A stretch of 15,913 bases of DNA from Flavobacterium sp. (GTDB lineage: Bacteria; Bacteroidota; Bacteroidia; Flavobacteriales; Flavobacteriaceae). Positions 1 through 7,324 of the stretch are shown here, piece by piece. The notes beneath the pieces are model-generated. The model was not told the DNA's origin. It saw nothing but the letters and a program-made list of their open reading frames with translations, and did not search any database. Numbering within the stretch: position 1 is the first letter of the stretch; every line of letters begins with the position of its first letter. The stretch covers positions 1 through 15,913 of the forward strand of contig SEBM01000023.1 in NCBI GenBank assembly GCA_004296145.1, read 5' to 3'. The translations under genes were made by a program, and so were the position numbers.

Positions 1-27
1 TTACAATAGAGTGCCTGGATGGAGAAG

Positions 28-129
28 CTATTTAAAGCGTTGATCCAAGACAACCCATTCAACAACCAGAACCAACCTTCCATCCTTAATAAACTCGCTC
101 TGCTCGGAATCAACTCGGGGTTCATTCAT
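28..129 (-). CDS. Small hypothetical ORF (33 codons) at the left edge of the PUL
   Basis: A reading frame of 33 codons begins with ATG and ends at TAG, 25 bases downstream of the MFS transporter stop. It is preceded by a good Shine-Dalgarno sequence, AGGAG, six bases before the ATG, which is rare in this window. The peptide is charged at the start (MNEPRVDSEQSEF) and then hydrophobic (LVLVVEWVVLD); no family is recognised. Its codons (GAG, CAG, AGG, CCC, GTC) are less A/T-ending than those of its neighbours. After the TAG the same frame stays open for eight codons to a TAA at bases 1-3. It could therefore be a genuine small protein, or the 5' remnant of a gene ended by a nonsense mutation. 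Too short to judge. Confidence 0.25.
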   Translation of the reverse strand: MNEPRVDSEQSEFIKDGRLVLVVEWVVLDQRFK

Positions 130-135
130 AGATTT

Positions 136-140
136 CTCCT
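136..140 (-). promoter_or_regulatory. Shine-Dalgarno sequence of the small edge ORF
   Basis: AGGAG on the minus strand, six bases before the ATG at 129. Most other genes in the window lack such a site, so it is the main argument that the 33-codon frame is translated. Confidence 0.3.
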
Positions 141-154
141 AAAAGCCATTGTAT

Positions 155-1318
155 TTAATCAGTTGTATTTTTAGCTTTTACTGCGAACGAGCAATACAGC
201 AAATAAAAAGCACAAATTAAAATAATAATCACTGAACCAATTTGAGATCCAAAAGTGTCTGTGGCGAGTCCCATCACAAAAGGAACTACTGCGCCTCCAA
301 AAACTCCGGTAATCATTAATCCCGAAATTTCATTGGCCTTTTCAGGTTTTGACTGTAATGCTATTGAAAACAAGATAGAAAAAACATTGGCAATTGATAA
401 ACCAATTACTGCATAAAGGGTAAAAATTGCCGTCTCATTTGTAATAAAAATTAAGGCCAGCAATGCTAAAACAGTGATAACGGAAGTGATTTTAAAGAAA
501 GTTTTTGAAGAAAATCTGCTTAATATCCAAACGCCTATAAATGATCCCGCAGTACGGAACGCAAAATACATACTGGTACCATAACCGGCACTGATTGAAT
601 CTAATCCACATCGTTCCATTAGAATTTTAGGAGCTGCCGTGTTGACTCCCACATCTATTCCTACTAAAAATATAATTCCGAAAAACAGCTGCAAAATAGT
701 TTTATCGTTTAAAAGGCTAAATACATTGGCAAATGATCCGTTTCTTTCATCTGTAACTGTTTCTTCCTGAATAGGAGTAGCTGTCAGCCAAATGGTTGAA
801 ATCAATGTAATTACTGCATAAATTGGAAAAATATATTGCCAGTTGCCTAATTCAGATGCTGTATACGCCGCAATAAAAGGGCCACAGAATGACGAAACAG
901 CTTTTACGAATTGCCCCGCCGTAATAGATGAAGACAGTTTTTCTCCTTGTACTACGTTTGATAACAGCGGATTTATGGAAACCTGTAACATTGTATTGGC
1001 AATTCCCAGCAAGGCAAATGAAACTAAACACAGCGCAAAAGTATATCCAATTAAAGGTATAAACATGGCCACAATAGTTATTATATTGCTGATTAGTACC
1101 GTACGTTTGCGTCCTATTTTATTCATTAAAATTCCTGTTGGCACCGAAAAGAGTAAAAACATAGAAAATAACGCTACCGGAATCATGTTGGACATGGTGT
1201 CGCTCAGTCCAAAATCTGCTTTTACATGTGTTGCAGTAATCCCCACAACATCACAAAATCCCATAATAAAAAATCCGAAAAGTACAGGAAACACGCTTTG
1301 TAATTGATTTTTTTTCAT
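155..1318 (-). CDS. MFS sugar transporter (probable inner-membrane mannose importer)
   Basis: A 387-residue polytopic membrane protein with about 12 hydrophobic segments, a normal length for the major facilitator superfamily. The conserved loop between TM2 and TM3 is visible as GILMNKIGRKR (residues 62-72). The opening GFFIMGFCD (about 15-23) and overall pattern resemble sugar/H+ symporters of the fucose-glucose-galactose (FHS) type. It is the last clear gene of the mannan locus, 30 bases downstream of the GH92 gene on the same strand. The inference is that it carries the mannose released in the periplasm into the cytoplasm, where the ROK kinase and isomerase of the same locus act. The exact substrate cannot be read from sequence. 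The ATG start gives a typical N-terminus just before TM1, and no Shine-Dalgarno is visible. Confidence 0.85.
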   Translation of the reverse strand: MKKNQLQSVFPVLFGFFIMGFCDVVGITATHVKADFGLSDTMSNMIPVALFSMFLLFSVPTGILMNKIGRKRTVLISNIITIVAMFIPLIGYTFALCLVSFALLGIANTMLQVSINPLLSNVVQGEKLSSSITAGQFVKAVSSFCGPFIAAYTASELGNWQYIFPIYAVITLISTIWLTATPIQEETVTDERNGSFANVFSLLNDKTILQLFFGIIFLVGIDVGVNTAAPKILMERCGLDSISAGYGTSMYFAFRTAGSFIGVWILSRFSSKTFFKITSVITVLALLALIFITNETAIFTLYAVIGLSIANVFSILFSIALQSKPEKANEISGLMITGVFGGAVVPFVMGLATDTFGSQIGSVIIILICAFYLLYCSFAVKAKNTTD

Positions 1319-1348
1319 ATTAATTATTTTGGATTGTTAGTATTAAAA

Positions 1349-3700
1349 TTAGTCAAACCATTTTTGACTGGCTGTAGCATCTACAGTCATTTTTAGGTTA
1401 CCTCCTTTTGAGACATCTTTGAAATCTATTTGTAAATGCTCCAGGTCTTTATTATTTAAAGCAGCCTTTTGAAGGTAAATATTCTTTTTAGAATTGTTTG
1501 AAACTTCAATTACAAAATCTTTTCGTTGCAGCATTTTTGGAAGTCTTACCGTAACTTTATCAAACAACGGACTGCTGATTTGAAAAGAAGGATTTATTTC
1601 TGTAAGTCCTTTTACATCAAATAAACCTATGGATGACATTACATACCAAGCACCTAACTGGCCCTGATCTTCATCCTGTCCATAACCATATCCGTGAACG
1701 CCTTCGGTACCATAAAATTCATCGCAAATAGCATGTACCCATTTTTGGGTCAAATAAGGTTTGCCTGAAAAATTAAACAACCATGAGATATGCAAATTGG
1801 GTTGATTTCCGTGATTATAAAATCCTGATAATCCTGCAAAGGCATCTATTTTAGTTCCTCCACCAAATACATTTTTTTGAGATGCTTCAAAAATGGTTTC
1901 CAACCTGTCGCTAAAGGTATCTTTTCCAAGAGTCTGTACCAATTCTTCCATATCATGCGGAACATAAAAGGTGTATTGCCATGCGTTTCCTTCCTGAAAA
2001 CCTCTCCACGGCTGGGACGGATCAAAATTGTCAATGAATTTTCCATTTGCATCTTTAGGGCGAATAAATTTCGTTTCAGGATCATACAATAATTTCCATC
2101 CTTTTGATAGTTTCATTAATTGTTCATAATCACTTGTTTTGCCTAATGCTTTGGCAAATTGACCGACAGCAAAAGAACTATACGAATATTCTAAAGTATG
2201 AGATGCTGAAAATCCGGAACCTGTAGTTATCGTGTTGAAACCAATATTATCGATGTAAGGTGAATAACCACGGTCTACAAATTCTTTCAAATCCATTTTA
2301 CCTGCACCTTCAATTCTGTTTTCCCATGTTATTTCATTTTTCAATGCTGCTTGATACGCTAATTCTACATTAAAATTTCGGATCCCGCAATTATATGCAG
2401 AAGCGATAGCTAATCCGGTAAAATTGGTACCGACACCAGAAACATATTTACTGTTTGCAATACCATCTCCCAACCAGCCGGCATCTTTATAAACCAATAA
2501 TTGGCCTTGTATCCAGTCTGCATAATATTCAGGATAAGCGAGTGCCCATAATTGAGTCAGGTTCCAAAAGCCGCCCCAAATGGCATCTGTATTGTAATAG
2601 TTATGCTGCGGTTTTCCTTTCGCGTCAAGCGGAATCTGACCTACTTTTCCGTTATTCATCGGATAAGCCCCGTTTACGTCACTTCCTAATCCACGGCCTA
2701 ATAAAGCGTGATATAACCCGGTGTAGAATTTAATTTTGTCAGTTTCATTTTTACCTTCTACAGTGATTCTTCCCAAATAGTCATTCCATGTTGAAAGACT
2801 TTGTTTTTTCGCTGAATCGAAATTTAATGTCTTAGCTTCTGTTTCAAGATTAAGTCTGGCGTTAGCTACAGAAGTGTATGAAAGACCAATTTTTACGGTA
2901 ATCATTTCATTTTCTTTCGTGTCAAAAGTCAAATAAACTCCTGCACCTTCTCCAGAAATTTCTTTACTTCCCGCCTTTGTTTCTTTTTTATTGAAAGTTC
3001 CAAAACTGGCTGGCTTTTTGTCCAAAACAGCAGAAAAATACATCGCTACTTCGGCTCCAGCCTGATATTTTTTCACATACTCCGGAGTTGTTATCACATA
3101 ACCTTCAATTCTTCCATCTTCAGAAATAGTCACTTTTGAATCTTTTACAGCACCGCTCTCGCCTTGTCTGTTTCCTATATCAAAAATAATATTCGACTGA
3201 GATGATTTCGGAAAAGTATATCGCTGAAAACCTACTCTTTTTGTGGATGTCAATTCTGCTTTAATATTATAATCTTTAAGCAAAACGGAATAATAACCTG
3301 CCGTAGCATATTCATCTTTTCGGTCAAATCTTGATCTGTAGCCTTCTTCAGGTTTATCAAGATTTCCTGGTATGGTTTGCAATTGACCAACAGATGGCGC
3401 GAGCACAATACCACCAACCTGAAATTCGTGCAAACAGGCAAAACCTTCTATAGAAGTGTCTCTGTCATCATATCCTGTTGCTTCCCAACCTTGCTCATTT
3501 CCTAAATGTGCATTTGTGGAAGGACCCAGTTTTGCTAGTCCAAAAGGAACTGCACCAGGAGTATAAAAAAACCAACGACTGTGCGCTGTTCCGATATTTG
3601 GGTTTACGTAATCAGATAACTTTTTTTTATTATTTTGACTGTAAGCGGTATGCGATACGCAGCTAATGGTTATAAATAATAGGCTTAAAATCTTTTTCAT
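1349..3700 (-). CDS. GH92-family alpha-mannosidase, periplasmic, divergent subgroup
   Basis: A 783-residue protein with a signal peptide (about residues 1-21, cleavage near AYS/Q), so secreted to the periplasm. It has the two-part GH92 layout: an N-terminal beta domain opening with YVNPNIGT (31-38) and PGAVPFGLAKLGP (48-60), then an (alpha/alpha)6 catalytic domain. EGNAWQYTFYVPHD (570-583) contains the probable general acid E570. QDEDQGQLGAWYV (675-687) contains the probable base pair D676/D678. These assignments are by analogy with the characterised Bacteroides GH92 enzymes, recalled from memory. The family are calcium-dependent exo-alpha-mannosidases that release mannose by inversion. Several stretches are unusual: IWGGFWN (374-380) where many members have SLWDT, FACLHEFQVGG (87-97) where many have FSHTHLSG, and GNQPNLH (631-637) where many have GNEPSHH. 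Linkage specificity is therefore uncertain. It lies 21 bases after a GH76 gene and probably acts on its products. Confidence 0.88.
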   Translation of the reverse strand: MKKILSLLFITISCVSHTAYSQNNKKKLSDYVNPNIGTAHSRWFFYTPGAVPFGLAKLGPSTNAHLGNEQGWEATGYDDRDTSIEGFACLHEFQVGGIVLAPSVGQLQTIPGNLDKPEEGYRSRFDRKDEYATAGYYSVLLKDYNIKAELTSTKRVGFQRYTFPKSSQSNIIFDIGNRQGESGAVKDSKVTISEDGRIEGYVITTPEYVKKYQAGAEVAMYFSAVLDKKPASFGTFNKKETKAGSKEISGEGAGVYLTFDTKENEMITVKIGLSYTSVANARLNLETEAKTLNFDSAKKQSLSTWNDYLGRITVEGKNETDKIKFYTGLYHALLGRGLGSDVNGAYPMNNGKVGQIPLDAKGKPQHNYYNTDAIWGGFWNLTQLWALAYPEYYADWIQGQLLVYKDAGWLGDGIANSKYVSGVGTNFTGLAIASAYNCGIRNFNVELAYQAALKNEITWENRIEGAGKMDLKEFVDRGYSPYIDNIGFNTITTGSGFSASHTLEYSYSSFAVGQFAKALGKTSDYEQLMKLSKGWKLLYDPETKFIRPKDANGKFIDNFDPSQPWRGFQEGNAWQYTFYVPHDMEELVQTLGKDTFSDRLETIFEASQKNVFGGGTKIDAFAGLSGFYNHGNQPNLHISWLFNFSGKPYLTQKWVHAICDEFYGTEGVHGYGYGQDEDQGQLGAWYVMSSIGLFDVKGLTEINPSFQISSPLFDKVTVRLPKMLQRKDFVIEVSNNSKKNIYLQKAALNNKDLEHLQIDFKDVSKGGNLKMTVDATASQKWFD

Positions 3701-3721
3701 AATAGTATAATTTAGCGCGAT

Positions 3722-4885
3722 TTATTTTTTTAAGAGTGCAATTCTGGCGTATAATTCTATAATACAAGCTTCATTCAATAACCATTTTGGAGTTTTAGAT
3801 TCATCTGATCCACCATTCCAGTTCTTAAAAACAAGCCCTTTTTCATCGCGTGCATGCATCCATGCATAATTTATGTTGTTAATAATGGTATCAATATATT
3901 TTGGTTTTTTATCCACCTCATATAAATCCTGATAACCACGAAATAAAACAGTTGTAAACCAAGGATCATCAAGAATTGATATTCTTCCGTCAGTTTGTTT
4001 TTTTCCAAAGAATAAGTAAGAACCTTCGGCAAGTAATTGTGCTTCTTTAAGGTATTCTTTTTTGTCTGTAATTTTATATAAACTTACCGCAGATTGCAAC
4101 ATAGTTCCTGTATTGTATGTCCAGGCTGTTTTTAGAATAGAACGGTCAGCTGTTTTCATGTCGTTCCAATAAATATTTTCGCTGCTTCTTAAATGGGTAT
4201 ACATCCAGTTATAAAATTTCAGACCCCAGTCTAAATAATATTTATCCTTTGTTTGTTCATAAATCTTTAAGGCTAAAACAGTTGCCTTACCGTTAGAACA
4301 GGCCGGTTTCATATCACGAACTCCTTCCAGCCAGGTAACGCCGCCTTCAAGATCTGTATTCCATCCGCTAATTATAAATTCAAAAACTTCTTTGGCATCT
4401 TTTAGATAATGAGCTTCTTTTGTATTTGCATAGGCTTCAATATAATCGATACCCACCAGACCGTTATCATCATAATAACGATCTGATTTTTCCAGACGTG
4501 TTGGGTATGCCTGATAGCCAGCAGGTTTACGAATAGTATCTCGATATTGTTTTTGTGCTTCAATCAGATTTTTCAATGGAACACTATATTTCACTTTATC
4601 AATTTTATAAAGAACATTGACCGCAGATGTCATTCCGCTAAACGGCCATAGAAAAGAAACTTCTTTAGCCGTTTTTTCACCGTCATTAAAATAATTGATA
4701 TTAGGCTGATTGGTATTTGGATAATATTCTGAAAACAAATTATAGTTTGGCAAATAATATAAACTATAGACTAAATCGTAAAAGGATTCCGCTCTTTTTT
4801 TATAGATATCTGTATCCTTATTTTGACTATTAATTTGATTAGAGAATAAAACACAAAATATAAGGGCAGCCGTTATTTTTTTCAT
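3722..4885 (-). CDS. GH76 alpha-1,6-mannanase, soluble periplasmic form
   Basis: A 387-residue protein with a Sec signal peptide (about 1-20) and no acceptable lipobox: the early Cys11 follows Phe. It is therefore predicted to be soluble in the periplasm. The rest is one (alpha/alpha)6 GH76 domain. The catalytic Asp pair is clear in RYYDDNGLVGID (136-147), D139 and D140. Other conserved stretches are SFLWPFSGM (77-85), YWNDM (239-243) and TWAYN-type TYNTGTM (256-262). GH76 enzymes are retaining endo-acting alpha-1,6-mannanases that cut the backbone of fungal-type mannan. Its ATG overlaps the stop of the upstream GH76 gene by four bases (ATGA), and a Shine-Dalgarno sequence lies inside that gene, so the two are translationally coupled. 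It is a distant paralogue of the upstream GH76, not a recent copy. The likely job is trimming imported oligosaccharides. Confidence 0.9.
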   Translation of the reverse strand: MKKITAALIFCVLFSNQINSQNKDTDIYKKRAESFYDLVYSLYYLPNYNLFSEYYPNTNQPNINYFNDGEKTAKEVSFLWPFSGMTSAVNVLYKIDKVKYSVPLKNLIEAQKQYRDTIRKPAGYQAYPTRLEKSDRYYDDNGLVGIDYIEAYANTKEAHYLKDAKEVFEFIISGWNTDLEGGVTWLEGVRDMKPACSNGKATVLALKIYEQTKDKYYLDWGLKFYNWMYTHLRSSENIYWNDMKTADRSILKTAWTYNTGTMLQSAVSLYKITDKKEYLKEAQLLAEGSYLFFGKKQTDGRISILDDPWFTTVLFRGYQDLYEVDKKPKYIDTIINNINYAWMHARDEKGLVFKNWNGGSDESKTPKWLLNEACIIELYARIALLKK

Positions 4886-6075
4886 AACTCTTTTTCTCCT
4901 TTCAATAATGCAATACGACCATACATTTCAATAAGACCTGCCTGTTGTAACAACCATTTGTCTCTTCCCGGTATAATTCCCGACCAGTCTTCATAAAATA
5001 ATCCGTAGCTGTTTCTTGCTTTTTCCCAGGCATAGTCTGCATTTTTTATAAAAGTATTTACATATGTCTGAGCGGTTGGTGTATGTTTAAGAAGGTCTAA
5101 ATATCCTCTGAAAAGACAAACGTTGAACCACGAGTCATGATCCGGAAAAAACACCTGATTATCTGCTGTTCTTGTAAAAACAGTAAAAGAAGAAGCTGCG
5201 ATTGTTTTTGCTTCGTTAAGATACATTTCATCGTTTGTAATTTCATAAAGCAGGACATTGTTACTGATCATAGCTCCAGAGTTATAAGTCCATTTGGTTT
5301 TATTCACATAATTATCCCTTATTCTAATGTCATTCCAAAACAAATTATCAACAGGATCTTTCATGGTAGTAGTCAGCCATTGATAAATCCTTTTTGCTAA
5401 TATCAGGTAATCTTCATTTTTTGTAATCTGATATAATTTCAGCAAATAAGTCGTCGTGAAGGCACTTGCACAAACCGCTTTATTACACATATCGCTTTCG
5501 GGTTTATTGCGATATTGTTCAACCCAGTACATCCCGCCTCCAGCAACATTATTTTCGCCGGTGATACTAAATTCTGCTATTTTCTTCACACGTTCCAGAG
5601 AAGCAGGATTATTAGTAATATGATAATCCTCAAGTAAATCCAGAGCTATTATCGCATTATCATCATAGAAACGATCTTCTAATCCATACTGAACAGGATA
5701 CGCTGCATAAGCAGAAGGCAATCTTTGTGTATCATAGTATTTTTCGGCCGCAGTAAAAGCGTCGTTTAGTTTCTGATCTTTATACCCAATTGCTTTTAAT
5801 TGATTTACAGCAGATAAAACACCATCAAGCGACCATAAATAAGAAGCTTCCCTGTCGCCAGCCTGCTTTGGGAAATTTTCCAGATACAAACCGGTATTGT
5901 TAATTTTATAATTTTGCTGAACTAAATCAAAAACCTGTTTAGCCTTTTCTTTATAGGTAATAGTAACCACCGGTCCCGTAGGATTTGGATAAGTAAGTTC
6001 ATTATCTGTATTCTCTGTGCAGGAAAAAAGCAAAGAGCAAAAGAATAAAACACTTAATTTTTGCATATTTTTCAT
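4882..6075 (-). CDS. GH76 alpha-1,6-mannanase, lipoprotein (probably cell-surface)
   Basis: A 397-residue protein that begins with a lipoprotein signal peptide: the lipobox LFSC gives lipidated Cys19, followed by TENTDNE. Acidic residues just after the Cys are compatible with surface export in Bacteroidota. A single GH76 domain fills the rest. The catalytic Asp pair is in RFYDDNAIIALD (135-146), D138 and D139, supported by SYLWSLDGV (78-86), LFWNDI and TYNSGAM. The expected role is endo-cleavage of the alpha-1,6-mannan backbone outside the cell, producing oligosaccharides for SusC/SusD uptake. It follows the SusE-like gene after a 56-base gap that holds a strong hairpin. The second GH76 gene overlaps its end by four bases. 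A second Met at codon 4 is an equally possible start; no Shine-Dalgarno discriminates. Surface location is inferred from the signal, not proven. Confidence 0.9.
   Translation of the reverse strand: MKNMQKLSVLFFCSLLFSCTENTDNELTYPNPTGPVVTITYKEKAKQVFDLVQQNYKINNTGLYLENFPKQAGDREASYLWSLDGVLSAVNQLKAIGYKDQKLNDAFTAAEKYYDTQRLPSAYAAYPVQYGLEDRFYDDNAIIALDLLEDYHITNNPASLERVKKIAEFSITGENNVAGGGMYWVEQYRNKPESDMCNKAVCASAFTTTYLLKLYQITKNEDYLILAKRIYQWLTTTMKDPVDNLFWNDIRIRDNYVNKTKWTYNSGAMISNNVLLYEITNDEMYLNEAKTIAASSFTVFTRTADNQVFFPDHDSWFNVCLFRGYLDLLKHTPTAQTYVNTFIKNADYAWEKARNSYGLFYEDWSGIIPGRDKWLLQQAGLIEMYGRIALLKGEKEL
4896..4900 (-). promoter_or_regulatory. Internal Shine-Dalgarno for the second GH76 gene
   Basis: AGGAG on the minus strand lies within the last codons of the upstream GH76 gene, ten bases before the overlapping ATGA start/stop at 4882-4885. 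It supports the chosen start and suggests ribosome re-initiation. Neighbouring genes have no comparable site. Confidence 0.6.
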
Positions 6076-6092
6076 AGTAGTATATTTTTAAA

Positions 6093-6121
6093 ACAGACTG
6101 CTGCTTTTTACAGCAGCCTGT
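6093..6121 (-). terminator. Intergenic hairpin between the SusE-like and GH76 genes (attenuator or RNA-processing element)
   Basis: In the minus-strand transcript an 11-base-pair stem forms between bases 6121-6111 (ACAGGCTGCTG) and 6103-6093 (CAGCAGTCTGT), with one G-U wobble and a 7-base loop (TAAAAAG). It starts 10 bases after the SusE-like stop and is followed by a run of only four U. The stem is GC-rich for this genome. It may be a leaky terminator, or a 3' stabilising stem that keeps transport-gene mRNA above enzyme-gene mRNA. The short U tract argues against full termination, and the downstream genes have no obvious promoter of their own. Confidence 0.6.
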
Positions 6122-6131
6122 CTTTATTTTA

Positions 6132-7319
6132 TTAATCAATAATATTGATGGTGTGTTTATAGGTACCTGATGGTGACATGTCTATGATTACATTAGCATG
6201 TTTATCCTCAGAACCTTTAGGCAATTTGTACATGCCTGTCCAGTCCGGATTTTGTCCCGGAGCCGGAATATCTGCCAAATTATAAATATTATAATACGTA
6301 TCAGGCTGTGTACCATCTGGCTCAACATTAAAAGGAACCAAGCCAGGTATATTAGATGCATTCATCTGATCGTTATGGTAACTTCCCCAGATTTCTTTGC
6401 CTTCATTTGTAGTCACCCAAAAACGATAGCGCTCTTCAGGATATCCCCAATCATGGTAGAATGGTAAAGCGATATTTTTAACTTCAAATTTATGGTTTCC
6501 TATATAAGTCAGATCTCCAAGGTTATACTGCCATGTTCTGATCATTTGGACTGATCTTATTTCGGTAGTTTTAATTGTAAGCAAATTAAAGTCAACAACA
6601 ATTCTGTAAGCATTTCCGGTGCCATTCATTGTAATTGCAGATTCGTTATCGGCTTCAATTAATTTGTTATTATTTCCAAGTATGTAATACACTTTATTTC
6701 CTGTAACTGCATTACAAAGTTTTATTTCTCCATTTGACAATGAAGCAAAAATTTCAAAAACCCCTTCTTCTATTTTTTTGAATTTCATTGCGCTTTGAAG
6801 GTCTTTAGCTTCAAATCCAGAACCGTAAATAAATAATTCGGCTGGAATCTCTCCTATTCCTGCAGGGCGTTTAAGTCTTAAAGTTCTTACCTCTTTTATG
6901 GCTTTCCTTTCCCCTCCCTGAGAAGCAATTACTTTCCATTTAATAGTACCTTCTGAATCTACACCTATACCGGCAAGTTTTGCAAGGGCGATTAATTGTT
7001 TTGGCGTCATTGATAACCAGGTATCGCCGCCTCCGCCATTTGAAACCGTTTTAAATATAGGATTTGTAAAATCTCCGTTTTCTTTATCAAAAACAACTTC
7101 GTATAATACTACTCCTCCGTAATAAGAATTAGATTTCTCCCATTCAAATTTGGTTGTTGTACCATTTTCCAAGTCTATTGCTATAAGTTGATTTTCAGTT
7201 GGCGACACCAATGATTGTGGAGCATCAAAACCGGTTTGCAATTCATAACTGTCGCTGCAGCCAGCCAATAATAGTACTATTGCTATGAGGCTCATTAGCC
7301 TGTTTATTTTCTTTTTCAT
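6132..7319 (-). CDS. SusE-like outer-membrane lipoprotein (surface glycan-binding)
   Basis: A lipoprotein of 395 residues from the ATG at 7319. The hydrophobic signal ends in LLLAGC (lipidated Cys21), followed by SDSYE. Residues of about 30-150 resemble the N-terminal SusE immunoglobulin-like domain, with FEWEKS, YEVVFDKENGDF and IKWKVIASQGGE, ending in a basic LRLKRP linker. The C-terminal half holds at least one beta-sandwich module (AELFIYGSGFEA onward) of the kind that binds glycan in SusE/SusF. Aromatic residues are plentiful, as expected for sugar stacking. The frame can be extended four codons to a TTG at 7331, but that would overlap the SusD stop. ATG at 7319, five bases after that stop, is the better start. 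Its place directly after susC/susD fits a mannan-binding accessory protein at the cell surface. Ligand not determined. Confidence 0.8.
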   Translation of the reverse strand: MKKKINRLMSLIAIVLLLAGCSDSYELQTGFDAPQSLVSPTENQLIAIDLENGTTTKFEWEKSNSYYGGVVLYEVVFDKENGDFTNPIFKTVSNGGGGDTWLSMTPKQLIALAKLAGIGVDSEGTIKWKVIASQGGERKAIKEVRTLRLKRPAGIGEIPAELFIYGSGFEAKDLQSAMKFKKIEEGVFEIFASLSNGEIKLCNAVTGNKVYYILGNNNKLIEADNESAITMNGTGNAYRIVVDFNLLTIKTTEIRSVQMIRTWQYNLGDLTYIGNHKFEVKNIALPFYHDWGYPEERYRFWVTTNEGKEIWGSYHNDQMNASNIPGLVPFNVEPDGTQPDTYYNIYNLADIPAPGQNPDWTGMYKLPKGSEDKHANVIIDMSPSGTYKHTINIID

Positions 7320-7324
7320 AGGAT

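Noticed and set aside
19..171. Plus-strand ORF of 50 codons across the left-edge region
   Set aside because: It has no ribosome site, runs into the 3' end of the MFS gene on the opposite strand, and is rich in Asn/Phe/Leu as expected of an antisense frame.
843..1307. 154-codon plus-strand ORF opposite the MFS gene
   Set aside because: It lies wholly antisense to a clear transporter gene, has no recognisable motif, and its composition is that of a reverse-strand shadow.
1319..1348. Terminator between the GH92 and MFS genes
   Set aside because: The 30-base gap has no stem; it is only AT-rich spacer, so the MFS gene is taken as part of the operon.
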